Assembly (NCBI GenBank): GCA_036346225.1
Contig: JARFIW010001344.1
Location: forward strand, 875,001-939,000
DNA: 64,000 bases
Direction of reading: 5' to 3'
Source: Platerodrilus igneus
Lineage: Eukaryota > Arthropoda > Insecta > Coleoptera > Lycidae
Shown here: piece after piece, positions 49,146 to 60,201 of the stretch
Position numbering within the stretch: position 1 is the first letter of the stretch
Layout of the letters: each line of letters starts with the position of its first letter
The notes under the pieces: generated by a model
Databases searched by the model: none
Seen by the model: only the letters and a program-made list of their open reading frames with translations
Told to the model about the DNA's origin: nothing
Translations under genes and position numbers: made by a program

Positions 49146-49148
<3 letters not shown>
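46867..49148 (-). mobile_element. probable solo LTR, (TA)n-bounded
   Basis: A 2.28-kb unit between two (TA)n tracts. The left end starts TGCTACG and carries three PBS-like modules. The right end reads, on the minus strand, TACTAGGGGTTA, similar to the TGATAAGGGGTTA start of the unit at 25,460-27,435. No internal coding region is recognised. Both sides are flanked by pieces of the tRNA-like repeat in opposite orientations. Confidence 0.55.
46876..47000 (-). repeat. three tandem PBS-like modules
   Basis: On the plus strand modules lie at 46,876-46,897 (AGTCCCACCTTTTGGGTCGACA, in pieces), 46,940-46,961 (GTGTCCCACGATTGGGTACC) and 46,979-47,000 (AGCCCCACAACTTGGGTCGA). They resemble the tRNA-Lys 3' end and are separated by ATAAATTGCTCTG or ATAAATACTCTG. 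Confidence 0.7.

Positions 49149-49188
<40 letters not shown>
49145..49188. repeat. (TA)n microsatellite
   Basis: TA run on the right border of the solo LTR. Confidence 0.97.
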
Positions 49189-49193
<5 letters not shown>

Positions 49194-49196
49194 TAT

Positions 49197-49645
49197 AGGT
49201 AGTTAACTACACAAGGTAAGTTGATAAATACTATTGTGTTACAGTGAATAAGGTGAAATAATAACTTAGACCTTTATGCAAAGCCCAAATGATCATTTCA
49301 AATCGAGCTAGTAATTGAAAGATGAAAAACATAAAGTCTTGGACAGAACTTGAACCTGTATCTTGGTTTTGCCGGAATTACGCGTCTACCAATTACGCCA
49401 CCAAGACCGATGACGACAATTGCGAAATTTACAAATTTAAATCGTGTACACAACTATACACAAACCTAACTTTCAATTACGTCGGCATTTTTGTCAATCA
49501 TATCTGACATTGTCAAGTTTTTGACTTATGTCAGTTATAGACAGGAAGCTACGCTCAAAAGTACGGCTATAAGCCAAGTATTAAATATATAAATATTTTA
49601 GGTAGTTAATTACACAAGGTAAGTTAATAAACACTATTGTATTAC
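49197..49645 (-). repeat. 403-bp repeat unit with tRNA-like cloverleaf, next to PLE 1
   Basis: Direct repeats AGGTAGTTAACTACACAAGG (49,197) and AGGTAGTTAATTACACAAGG (49,600) bound a 403-bp unit. Inside, 49,336-49,407 on the minus strand is tRNA-like. The unit lies immediately downstream of a Penelope-like ORF end and could be its terminal repeat or a SINE dimer. Confidence 0.6.
49336..49407 (-). tRNA. tRNA-like / tRNA-derived repeat head (not a certain tRNA gene)
   Basis: 72 nt on the minus strand. The acceptor arms GTCTTGG and CCAAGAC pair perfectly. The D arm is TGGCGTAATTGGTAGACGC (box A). The T arm ACAGG-TTCAAGT-TCTGT pairs with one G-T. The anticodon arm is degenerate and position 33 is not T, so this is probably a tRNA-derived repeat and not a working tRNA. 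Related copies are at 53,291-53,362 and 53,775-53,847. Confidence 0.4.
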
Positions 49646-49680
49646 AATAGTGTTAGCGTTTTTAAATATGTAATACATTT

Positions 49681-50523
49681 CTAACAATTCTCTTTGGATC
49701 GTTTACTTTCAATTTGCAGTATTATAGGATTATCAAAATCTATTTTATGTTGGTTTGTAGTTGCGTGAATGGTCGAAGTACAAGCGTTTGGTGTAACACG
49801 AATGTCACTTTTATGTTCAGTTAAGCGTTGTTTTAAGTGTTGTGAGCTTTGACCAATGTAGGTGAGGTTGCAGTCTAAACACTTTATTTGGTATATAACA
49901 TTCCGTTGTTGAAGGCATGATGTATTATCTTTTAATTTAGAAAAAGGGCTGTTTTAAGTTAAAAGGTTTCGTTTAGCAATTTTAAGTTGAATTTTTTAAA
50001 GATGTTTTCCAATTTTGTACTTAAGTTTTCGATGTAAGGAATTATATGGTATGTAGGCATATTTGGAGAAGATACAGTATTATTGTTTATGTGTTTATTA
50101 GAAAAGTCGGTGGTTATTGGTGCTTTATGATTGTATAAAACGATTTTTATTAGTTTTGGGGATAGCTATTGTTTTTTTGGAATCATAAATAGTTTATCTA
50201 GATTATTTTTGATATAGTGACGAATGGTATATTTTTTTTATTCTATGTTTTAGACCTAGAATGAAATTTATTTTAATTTTGTATTGATAATATGAATGAT
50301 AATTTAGACATCTACCAGAGTTGGTTGGTTTCTGATACCAGTCTAAAATAATAGTGTTATGGCTTTTTCTAATTAATAGAGTGTCAAGAAATGGAACGGA
50401 TCGGTTATTTTCTAATACAACGGTAAATTTCATTTTATCATTGTATCTATTGAAAATTTGGAAACTTTCGTTAATTTTATCTTCTGGTACAGATGCTATT
50501 ATATCGTCAGCAAATTTTTTAAT
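49681..50523 (-). pseudogene. Penelope-like element 1: RT end plus GIY-YIG endonuclease
   Basis: Reading leftward from 50,523 there is KKFADDIIASVP, the RT YxDD-type box (FADD) of a Penelope-like element. Next comes the thumb-like region with PFLDTLLIR and ILDWYQKPTNSGR (about 50,280-50,420). A linker follows, then the GIY-YIG domain near 49,750-49,900 with CLDCNLTYIGQSSQHLKQRLTEH. Penelope-like elements use this endonuclease to prime reverse transcription. The ORF is open from 50,433 to 50,203, then shifts frame and holds stops. It is 5'-truncated at 50,523, where a GC-rich island begins. Confidence 0.75.
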
Positions 50524-50710
50524 TAGGGATGGACTCGGGCTCGGACTTTCGGGCCGGCCCGGCCCGAGCCCGGCCCGATTTCGGGCTCGAATCCGGGCCG
50601 GGCCTTTGACTACTTTATTCGGACCGGTCCCGGGCCGGGCCTATCTTTTTTCGGGCCGGGCCGGGCCAAACGACTCGGGCCGGCTCGAACTTTTCGGGCC
50701 GAAAAACACA
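50524..50710. repeat. GC-rich CGGGCC island
   Basis: About 185 bp of reiterated CGGGCCGGGCC, CGGGCTCG and inverted forms inside AT-rich DNA, starting TTAGGGATGGACTCGGGCTC. TAGGGATG starts and subterminal repeats of this kind are seen at hAT transposon ends, but I found no partner end or target duplication. Confidence 0.5.
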
Positions 50711-52929
50711 CGAGTAGATACTCCATCGTCCCTTCACTTCTATCTCACATTGAGTAAGTAAATGTTCTTAATTATATTTTCACATAGTGTCTTCATGAGC
50801 CCATTAATAATCAGTTTTTCGTCTTGTTTAGTGTAAAGGAAACGTGATATTATAACTCACTTCTTATACCGAATATTTTTTCTAGTCCTATTTAATGTTC
50901 CTCATGTTGTACTTTAGGCAAGTTAAAGATGCTCAGGAACATCAAACTAGGTGATTTATTCATAATTCAAAAGTTTGCACGATTTATATTATGTATATGT
51001 ATATACTCCAAATATCAATCATGCGGCGAACGTCGATATTATCAATCACGTGTATAATTTATGTCTACCGCCTAAAATACTAGAGAGTTATTGCAAAGTT
51101 CATTTTACCAATTTTTTAATAAAGTTTTACCTTATTTGACATTTACACATGCGCAATTACACCTTTAATGTTTGTACTTTATTAAAATACAGAACACCTT
51201 TATTTAATTTAAACACAGGCAGGTAATGCTTTTATTTAAGGCGCCTTAATTTTGACATATGCCAAATGCCTAACGTACAAACTTACATTTAATTGTCTGC
51301 TTTGTGTATAAATATAGCGATATAAATGGTTTTTTGTAGTGTTGTTTCTGTAATTAAATTTAGAAATATAATGTCCAAGTTTATAACACGAAAAAGATAT
51401 AAAACGTCAACGCTCTAAATACGAGGATGCTGTTTTGTAATGCTTTTCCTAGAAGTAAACTGTAAAAATCCTTTTGAAAACAGATATGCTATATGCTTGG
51501 AAAGAAGTAAAAACAGTGTCTTGAAGTAAACTCAAAAAGTATTCCGTGAAAACACTTTGACAAGACATACAAATGTCATCGAATTAGTGGAAAATAAAAG
51601 ACTCAAATAATAAAAAACGGTTCATCTTTGTGTGAATACAATTTCTTTGATTTTTTCCAATATAGTTAAACATGTAGATCACCTTATCACAAAAGAGATT
51701 GATTCTTTATTCATTTTTAAAACATTACCTATAGATATAGAATACTAAACACATATGTTAGAATAAAGAGTAAGGGAAAAAACACTTGCACTAAAACTCC
51801 TTTAGATTGGATGCAAACTTTTAAAAAAGGATACTTTATTTGAAGATTCTTTTAATAAAGTCTGCTTGGAATAAGTTTGCAACAACTCTCTAATTTCAAG
51901 TAGGTAATTTTAGTAAAATTCTTTGAAGTAGGAACGACAAAATAAAGCGGACGCAAATTTATTATAAAGGTTATAAGGTACGTTAAGCGTACAATTTCAT
52001 AAATATTGAAAATTGCTAAACATTTTGTACCTTTGTTACCTATTTTTAAGATTTTTTAAAGAATTGTTACGTTTATTTTCAGCATAAATTAATTACCCTA
52101 TTTTTCTCCCTTATTAATTCAATACCCGCTCGAATAAATTCTGTTTCTACTGTTAAATCCTTCAACATAATTAATAATAAACACGCTCTCGAATAAATTT
52201 CTCAACTTAAATCTAGTTGCTTTGAAACGACAAGTTTATGCAACAACTAAATAGTTATATCCTGTTTCAGGTACCCGTTATCTTGATATACATTAGGACC
52301 GCCTATAATGATTTTCTCTATTGTTTCAATGTAAAAACTTGTTGGAATAAGGTGGCACACTATCTGATAAAACCCGGGTTTTCCAGTTTTAATCGCGCTT
52401 CGATAAGCAAGGATTTGCAGTTGGAATACGTGTTATTTAAACCATTGTTAAATTTGCTTCTACAGCTTGTGCGTCGACATATTTTCTACATTATTCATCA
52501 CCGTATTTCTAAAGCAGTGCACGACTGTTTATTTTCTGTTCGACAACTAGGTGTCTTGCGTGGATTGCTTCTTTAGGCTGGAGGCCAAATGCGTTCTTCT
52601 TTTCTGTAGACCAACTGCTTTTGTCCGTAGGTCGTTGCTGTAGTTACGATGCCAGGGTGAATGAATCCTGAATACCGCGGCGTTTCTGTGTTGACTCGCT
52701 CCCGACGGTTTTCAAGCTAAGTATCCGGACACCTACAGGCATGCAACTCGTTTTCTTTTGTGTGTTGTGTCAATGGAATATTCCGTATCAACATTTGGTA
52801 TAGTTATGTGACAAGAAACGTCACATTGTAGAACTATTGTTCGTTGCTGCTAATCGATATTATCGCTCTACATGTGTGATGTACCTGTGTTAAAAGTATT
52901 GGACAGACACACGCTTATTCTTTGTACTG
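50711..52929. other. unassigned AT-rich DNA
   Basis: No recognised gene. The longest ORF (52,238-52,576, plus, 112 codons) has no motif. The part from 52,590 to 52,740 is relatively GC-rich and CpG-containing, possibly a decayed LTR. Confidence 0.4.
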
Positions 52930-53190
52930 ATTAGTTTATTTTACAAACGGTACTAACTTTAAACAGCCTTTTCTTAATTAAAAGATTAAACACCATCCCT
53001 TCTACAATGGAATGTTATATACCAAATAAAGTGTTTAGACTGCAACCTCACCTACATTGGTTAAAGCTCACAACACGTAAAACAACGCTTAACTCAACAT
53101 AAAAGTGACATTCGTGTCAAACTAAACGCTTGTGCTTTGACCATACACGCAAATACAAACAAACTTAAAATAGATTTCGATAATCCTGTA
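52930..53190 (+). pseudogene. Penelope-like element 2: GIY-YIG fragment
   Basis: The plus strand aligns closely with the 3' coding end of element 1 (opposite strand). The linker with KTFKQPF-like remains leads into CLDCNLTYIG at about 53,037-53,066, then KQRLTQHKSDI. A Gln codon after TYIG is replaced by TAA. Only the endonuclease end is present. Confidence 0.65.
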
Positions 53191-53206
53191 ATATTAAAGT
53201 TTATAA

Positions 53207-53532
53207 AATGAAATAATAACTTAAACTTCTATGCAAAGCCCGAATGATTATTTCAAATCGAGCTAGTAATTGAAAGATGGAAAATATAAGGTCCCGGACA
53301 CGATTTGAACTTGTATCTTAGGCTTTCTGGGCCCATGCGTTTTCCAATTACGTCACAGGGACAGATGACGACAATTGAAAAATTTAAAAATCTAAATCAT
53401 GTACACAACCATACCTAAAACACAGGTTCAAGTCCTGTCCAGGACCTTATATTTTCCATCTTTCAATTACTAGCTCGATTTGAAATGATCATTTAGGGTT
53501 TGCATAAAAGTGTAAGTTATTATTTCATCTTA
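53207..53532. repeat. large inverted repeat of the tRNA-like unit
   Basis: Arms of about 108 bp (53,207-53,314 and 53,422-53,532) are imperfect reverse complements, separated by about 107 bp. They are two copies of the tRNA-like repeat tail (AAATCGAGCTAGTAATTGAAAG and its complement) in head-to-head orientation. Confidence 0.7.
53291..53362 (-). tRNA. tRNA-like repeat head, copy 2
   Basis: 72 nt with acceptor GTCCCTG/CCGGGAC (one mismatch), box A TGACGTAATTGG, anticodon stem TGGGC/GCCTA around a CCAGAAA loop, and T arm ACAAG/CGTGT. The loop lacks T33. Treated as a tRNA-derived repeat. Confidence 0.35.
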
Positions 53533-53850
53533 TTAACTATGATACGTTAGTATTTATCAACTTACTTTGTGTAATTAACTGCCTAACGTTTATATATTTA
53601 ATACTTTCCTTATAGCCGTAATTGTGAGCGTCGCTTCCTGTCTATAACTAACATAAGTAAAAAACTTGACACTGTCAGATATGATTGACAATAATACCAA
53701 ACGTAATTGAAGGTTAGATTTATGTACGGTTGTGTACATAATTTAAATTTGTAAATTTTCCAATTGTCGTCACCTGTTCCGGTGGCGTAATTGGAAAACG
53801 CATGGGCACGGAAAGCTTAAGATGCAGATTTAAATCCTGTCCAGGGCCTT
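53533..53850 (+). repeat. tRNA-like repeat unit, plus orientation
   Basis: A nearly complete unit beginning with ATTTATCAACTTACTTTGTG (the 49,197/49,600 repeat in reverse) and ending in a 73-nt tRNA-like head at 53,775-53,847 (box A GGTGGCGTAATTGG, T arm GCAGATTTAAATCCTGT). It follows the inverted repeat directly. Confidence 0.6.
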
Positions 53851-54019
53851 ATATTTGCCATATTTTAATTACTAGCTTGATTTAAATGAAAGTATTTGCC
53901 GTAGAAACCGGTATAAAATGTAAATTTAGTCCCACTCAGAACCCTCATTGGGGTGAGATGTGTGAGTCTTCTATAAAAAGTGCCAAGTATCATTTGTACT
54001 AATTGGTGGACAATAGCTA

Positions 54020-54545
54020 ACTTACTATTGAATGTGAATGTATTTATGTATGCACATGTGTATGTGTATGTATATGTATGTATGTATATGTATATATTTA
54101 TCTTTATGTGTATGTATGTATGTATATGTGTATATATGTGTGTATATGTATTTGTATGTATATGCATGTATACATTTCTGTGTATGTATGTGTATTTGTG
54201 TATGCATGTATATATATATATATATATATATGTATATGTGTATGTATGTATTTATATGTATGTAGATGTATATATGTGTATGTATTGTGTATGTGTATCG
54301 GTGTATATGTGTATATGTATGTATGATATATATATATATATATATATATATGTCTGTATGTGTATGTGTGTGTGCGTGTGTGTATGTATGTGTATGTATA
54401 TAAATATGTTGTTTTTTTTTTGTTTCTATATTTATGTGTACATGTGTGTATATATATTTTTGTATATGTATCTTTGTGCATGTGGATGTACACATATATA
54501 GTTATGTATTTTCATGTACATTTATATACACTACACGCATAAATA
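54020..54545. repeat. composite (GTAT)n/(GT)n/(TA)n microsatellite
   Basis: About 500 bp of TGTATGTATATGTG-type sequence with pure TA runs at 54,211-54,230 and 54,330-54,350. ORFs over it (Tyr/Val/Cys/Met on plus, Thr/His/Ile on minus) are compositional artefacts. Confidence 0.95.
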
Positions 54546-54967
54546 TATATTTATAAAATATATTTATAATATATGTAACTATATTTGTGTATTTCTGTAT
54601 GTTTATTGACATGAAATATTACCGATATATACACGCATACCTATAAATTAATTAAAAAACAAAGACATATATTAATCAAAATCTAAAATTTTTGTTTCTG
54701 TCAAGTCAACATTTTACCTCAATTTTATATATACTATATCTGTTTATCTTAAATTTTATAAAGATATTATCTTTGTAAAACATGATTATAATGAAAGCTA
54801 ATATTTTGTAACCTCAATGTAAGTAACTAGTTTTAACACCAGCTTATGTCGAATTTATCTATGTTTTAGTTATGCCTGTGATCAAGCTTTAAATAAAAGC
54901 GAAAATTTAGGCTATAAAAAAGAGTTTTCTTCAATACACCAGCTGACCTATAACCTGCAACATTAAA

Positions 54968-55002
<35 letters not shown>

Positions 55003-55104
55003 AGTCACTTGCCAATAATTCCTTTTTACTTTGTTTAATTTAAGACTCATTAAACCGACTTTTCTCTTATATATATATATATATATACTTTAGCTCAATT
55101 TTAG

Positions 55105-55160
<56 letters not shown>

Positions 55161-55195
55161 TTTAGCTCAATTTTAATTTCCTGTTAGACTTGATA
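54546..55195. repeat. AT-rich spacer with (TA)n tracts and duplicated junction
   Basis: TA runs lie at about 54,970-55,000, 55,070-55,087 and 55,110-55,159. The phrase CTTTAGCTCAATTTTA follows two of them (about 55,088 and 55,160), so a short unit of flank plus TA tract has been duplicated. Confidence 0.7.
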
Positions 55196-55248
55196 ATGAC
55201 TTAACAGTCGAAAACGCTCGTCGTCACATATAGAGAGGGATAAACAGG
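55196..55248. ncRNA. possible decayed hammerhead-like motif at PLE 3' end
   Basis: The plus strand reads TTGATAATGACTTAACAGTC then GAAAACGCTCGTC (about 55,190-55,222). A GACT/AGTC stem with a TAAC loop precedes GAAA, then ACG/CGT pairs before a GTC. This is the order of a hammerhead core, but the CTGATGA box carries extra bases and GAAA has an extra A. Hammerheads are known in Penelope-like elements. This one is probably inactive or a chance look-alike. Confidence 0.25.
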
Positions 55249-56147
55249 TTACAATCTTGAAGCAAAGTCAATTATTGGAGACGCATTTATAAATGTAATA
55301 TCATTAACAATATTTTGCCCAAGTGCCAACGCTTTCTTAATTTCTATATTTTCTAAACTGTCTAGCTTCTTACCTTTATTTAAAATGTGAAGGATTTCAA
55401 AATTTGAATGAAAATCACAATTGTGATCATTGTCGTTTAAGTGTCTAGCGAATGCACTAGAAGCCATATCTTTACCAATATCACGTTTGTGTTGGTCAAA
55501 TCGTAGTTTAAAGCTGGTGCCATTTTGTCCAATATAAAAACTGTTACAATTATTACATTTTAATTTATATACCCCAGTTTGATGGAGTTTGTCCATTTTT
55601 GGCTTACTGTTTTTAATCAGCGATCCTATTGACGAACTAGTGTAAAATGTAGGATTTTTGTCTTTACATTTATTAAATATTTTATTCGAAATAGCCATGG
55701 ATAGTTTACCTATATATAGAATTTCTAAGGTTGGTACAACCTTAGGATAGATCAAGTTTCTAACCCTATTGTTCTCATGTTTTCTTAGGAGTTTAGTGAT
55801 TAATTCAGGTTTATATCCGTTATTCAAAGCTATTTTAGTTATTGTATCTAGGTCTCTCGTAAAATTATCGGCGTTCATAGGTATATTAACAAGTCTGTGA
55901 AGCATTGAGTTAAAAGATGCGAGTTTATGACTAATGGGATGTCAGATGAAAAGGGTATAATAGCGTCCGTATAGGTAGGTTTTCGAAATATTTTAAAAGA
56001 GTGTTTATTGTGTACATTACTGATATTCAAATCTAAAAAATTAATATTATGATCTTCCTCTATCTCCATCGTGAATTGTATTGATACGTGTCGAGAGTTT
56101 CGAGAGTTTAAGTATGTTAGAAATTGCGTCAATTGTCTATTTGCACC
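55249..56147 (-). pseudogene. Penelope-like element 3: RT C-terminus plus GIY-YIG endonuclease
   Basis: From 56,147 leftward: an RT thumb region (NFLDLNIS, FRKPTYTDAIIP; 55,940-56,060), a frameshift near 55,900, then an open 218-codon stretch. That stretch ends in a GIY-YIG domain: GVYKLKCNNC (about 55,555-55,585), FYIGQ, LRFDQHKRD and FARHLND (about 55,430-55,460). The Cys pair before FYIG is typical of Penelope-like endonucleases. It belongs to a different subfamily from elements 1 and 2. It is 5'-truncated after the RT active site, as these elements often are. The second ORF is the longest TE-derived frame of the right half. Confidence 0.8.
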
Positions 56148-59100
56148 CCAATAAATGATTTATGATTTTAATAAAACTAACAATTTATTAAAATGTCTTC
56201 TTACTGAACACTACTATACATGAAATAAGAATTATACAAGGTGCATCAATATTTGCTTGAGATTAATTTTTTCTTTCTACATTCGGTTTCTACTAACCGT
56301 AACACCAAGGCGTTTCAAATCCTGAATAGTAATATATGTGCCCAGTGTTGCGTTTTCGCAACACCATTTTTTTTCAAATATGTATTATATGTAATTTTTG
56401 TCTATTTTTTATGAAGTAAGCAGTAAAATGAGTCACTATTTTAGGTTTTCTATTAAAAACAGAATAAAAAAGTTTTGGAAAATAATGCGCTAAAAGAGTG
56501 ACACATATGCCTTTATTACTTTTTATGAATATCTAAAGTTAAATTTAAATTAATATCTTTGCCAAATAAAATTTGATTAAACTGCTTGTTTTTCTAGTTG
56601 ATTCTGAAATTTTTGTAGAAAATCATGCTTACTATTGCTGAATGGTTTATGAATACAAATATAATTTGCTCACATAATATATTAATCTAAATATAAGAAA
56701 ACTATCGTTAAGATCATTTGTATGGGATGTAAAATTATACGTATGTGAAACATTGCCAATGGAGAAAACATAGAGTTGGAAGATCGAAGCTTTTGAAATG
56801 TGGTGCTATAGAAAAACTTTGAAAATTAATTAGGTAGATGGGATAACAGATGGAGATGTATTAGGACTTACTAGTAAAAATCCATATATTTGGAAAATAT
56901 AAAAGCGAGAGGAAATCGACAGATAGCCATCATTGGCGACATCCAGAACTGTGTCACTGCTAATAAAAGGAAAGCTTTTTTAAAAGTTACGTAGATAAAC
57001 CGAATTTGAATATTTGATAAAAATTATTAACGATGCATGTGCTATGACAATGTTGATATAAGCCAACTAGCATAGGAAAAGGAGGCTTAAAAATTGTCCT
57101 ATACCAGTCAATTGGTTGATGACCAAAAATACATTGTGTTAACATGCTTGCACTTCTAATGCTAATTGCAACCATTTCAAAAATTAAACATGTTTGTAAA
57201 ATTATACTTTAAAGCTTTTCGAAACGTACGCTGAACAAACCCAGAAGAATCTTGTTTTTTTAATCGTTATATATTGTATCTACTACGAAACAATCAAACT
57301 TTCGCTAAACTTGATTATGGGTAGCAGATATATAACGCAGGTTTCACTCAATAAGCAAAATGAGATCGTTCAGTTCGGCGTAAATAATAAAGCGCCAGCA
57401 GTGCCTAATTCTCTTAGATTTCTATTAAATCCTCCTTTTACTTTAAAATGAAAAGGATTTAAAGAGTCTTTGTAATTAGAATTGTAAGATGAACACAAGA
57501 GGGAGCATTCTTTTATCAAACACAATACAGTAAAAATTTGATATCTAAATATGACGTATAAAACGAACAGGTATAAAGCGTCGACAGGCAATTATAAAAA
57601 CCCTTTCGTAAAATTAAATTACGTCAAAGATTAAAGGTACGTAGTGAACAGAAAATAGGAAATTAGGGATCTTGTCATCTAATAAATGTATTGTCTGTGT
57701 ACTGAATACTCAACAATATAAACCTAATTAACAATAAACTGGTAATGAACATCTAAGGTGAAGTTTCTAGAACGTAAATGGCTGTCGAACTTCAAAACCG
57801 ATTAAACCGTTTGTTGTAATTTACTTTGTGTCATATAATAGTGATAAAACATTAAACTTTTAGAGCGTAAATGAGAAAAGATCAAAGGAAATCTTGTTAA
57901 CTTTAACCTTAATAAGGTGTATTCTCTCTCTATATTTCTTTCGTTTAGTTGTTTCAGTTTCTATAGATGTCATAGAGTGGAGTAGTTTATATAAAGATAT
58001 TGATTAAGGTGTTATGAAATAAGTATAGAACCACCTAATTTTCTATCATAAGTTAATCATAGATGTAGTTTTTCCGTATTAGAAATAAATATTGCTGGAA
58101 ACTTCCGAACTAATTCTGAATTCTAAATCCAACGGGATGAGACTAACAAGGGGCCTTTATAAATACGGAAATGTCAGACACCACTAGACTGAAAGATTTA
58201 ACATAAGCAAGACAGCGATACTAAAAAAACTGTAGGAACTTTAGTAACGATTATACACACGTAAAGCACATAGGCTAAGATTATTAAATTATGCAATATT
58301 ATGTCAGAATGGAAAAGTAGTTATACGTTAAATATCAAATAGATCATAGGTTGTATCTAAATAAGAAATATACCTTTATAAGGAATTTTAATCTTAAAGA
58401 TACCTTCCTAATAAATTGTTACGTTAGTAAATTTAATAAAAAGTATGAAGCAAGAAATATATGTATATCTATTAAATTAAATATTATTCTCTTATTGTTT
58501 CAGGTATTTACAATTCTAAATTAAGTTTTCTTAAAGTAATGATAACTGAAGATGGAATTTATGTCAAATTATAATGTTACATTAAAAATGTCTTATAAAT
58601 GTATTTAGTAAAAGTTTTTTATCATGCCTTTTGGTGTTTAATCAGGTGGAAAACTGATCGTTGTTTACATTTCTTATAGAAAATAATCATTGAGTTAAAT
58701 TCGAGTAATAAAGCGTACATTTATGTTTTTGCAATTAACCAAGTTCTAATTATTGAGGAGGTTTTAATTACATAAATTTGTTGAATAAAATACATCACAC
58801 AAATAACTAAAAGTTTTAGCTTACCGAGGCCTACGGAATTAATTCAAATAACAAAAAATGTTAGCAAGCTATACAATTTATCTTAATTATCAGCGTACTC
58901 TTGTGACTGAAGTATTACAAAAACCAGGCATCTACTCGAACAGCTGTAGTGTTGGCAACAGTGGAACTGGAATTTACGTCAAACCATCAATTACCGAGTT
59001 TTTAATTTAAGACTGTTGAATCCATTATATCGCAGCACTTCTCAGATTCCAGTAGGCGCTTCGGTACAATTTTTAAGTTTGCATAGTGTTAAAAGTCATT

Positions 59101-59640
59101 CATAAATTAAATAACAACGAAAATTAATGTAGATTAAATAACAACAGAGGTGGTATCATGGTAGTTATGCTATAATAACTATGTCAATTAATTATATATT
59201 AAACGGATAGATTTAACAAACCATATCGTTGAATTTATAACATCATAGACAAGGACTTTGAACGAACTATTTCGAAAAAGATATGCGGAGGTCGCATTTC
59301 AACATGTTAATCAAGGCAGACATGTTCTTTACATCATAGTTTGCGTGTGTTCCAGCCTTCCAATCATTTCATTATGTTTATTCTTTTTTAATATTTTAAA
59401 TATTCGTGAATAATTATTGATTTGAAAACTAATAGAAGTTTTCGAATTTTTAATAGGTCATTGGTCCCATATGGAAAACAACTCACAATCTGTTATTTTC
59501 TAGTTTGACTAAATTGCAAGGTTAAACTCCAAGCTTGGTACCAATAATTTGAAACACTGCTTAAAAAGTGTTAAATAGCACTTTAAGCATTAAAACTCCG
59601 TGTAAATAATTTGTTGTTCACAGTATATCTCAATGTTTCG
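56148..59640. other. unassigned AT-rich DNA
   Basis: About 3.5 kb with no gene I can support. ORFs are below 75 codons. If 59,647-59,782 is a real first exon, this stretch would be its intron, but I could not identify a second exon. Confidence 0.4.
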
Positions 59641-59646
59641 ACTTAC

Positions 59647-59782
59647 TTCGTAAACATGGCGCGTGGTCACCAAGCATTTGTTCTGATAAGAATTTCTCAG
59701 ATCGAATTGTCTTTATAAGTTGTTCTCTTAGTCCGTTCACTTCCACGTAATCCTCGAGCCGAGCAAGACAGGAGTTGTTCAT
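59647..59782 (-). CDS. exon-like ORF of unknown function, 5' exon candidate
   Basis: On the minus strand an ATG at 59,782 opens 45 codons (MNNSCLARLEDYVEVNGLRE at the start). They have balanced, protein-like composition: a Leu/Arg/Glu helix-rich region, then MLGDHAPCLR. The frame runs into CGAA|GTAAGT at 59,647, a good splice donor. Base composition is clearly less AT-rich than the surroundings. I do not recognise the protein. It could be the first coding exon of a host gene extending leftward, and it is the only candidate for host coding sequence in the window. Confidence 0.4.
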
Positions 59783-59789
59783 GATGAGA

Positions 59790-60201
59790 ATTAGTGGTGA
59801 AAAATCTACTGCCTTAATTTATATTTGTTTTAACACCAACACCCACAGATCAAAAATCCTTCACGTTAAAGAAAAACCTTTAAGTTAGCAAACGTTCTCA
59901 AGTTAGCGAAAAAACTCTCCGATCAATAAGCTCCACGAGTCATTCTGGGGTTTATTGAAACGTATTCCTGCACGTGAACGACAGGATACGTTCTGAAACG
60001 GGGTCATAACCAACGCTAAGGTAGCATTTCGCGGCCAGTGGCTAAGTTTGAGTTTTTTACTTTTGCCAAAACTTTAACCGAATTTATTTAACAATCCCCT
60101 TCTCCACACATGGTCAAATTACTAGCCGTAAAACTCATCACCGCTTCAGTTCAGAAAATCCGTTAAAATGTTATAATCGCCCTTAATTTATTAATTTTGC
60201 A

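Noticed and set aside
49400..49440. Hammerhead motif CGATGACGAC...GCGAAAT in the tRNA-like unit
   Set aside because: No plausible stem II, no matching cleavage stem, and the core is not conserved in the other copies.
50524..52996. A complete hAT element between TAGGGATGG and CCATCCCTT
   Set aside because: CCATCCCTT at 52,994 aligns with the coding sequence of Penelope-like element 2, and no matching target duplication is present.
49336..53847. Functional tRNA genes
   Set aside because: Anticodon loops lack T33, stems are mismatched in two copies, and the segments are embedded in a repeat.
53980..54545. Six overlapping ORFs up to 173 codons
   Set aside because: They lie entirely in a GT/TA microsatellite and are compositional artefacts.
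60020..60050. Fragment of mitochondrial 16S rRNA (GCTAAGGTAGCAT)
   Set aside because: Only about 13 bases match the conserved rRNA phrase and neither flank continues the similarity.
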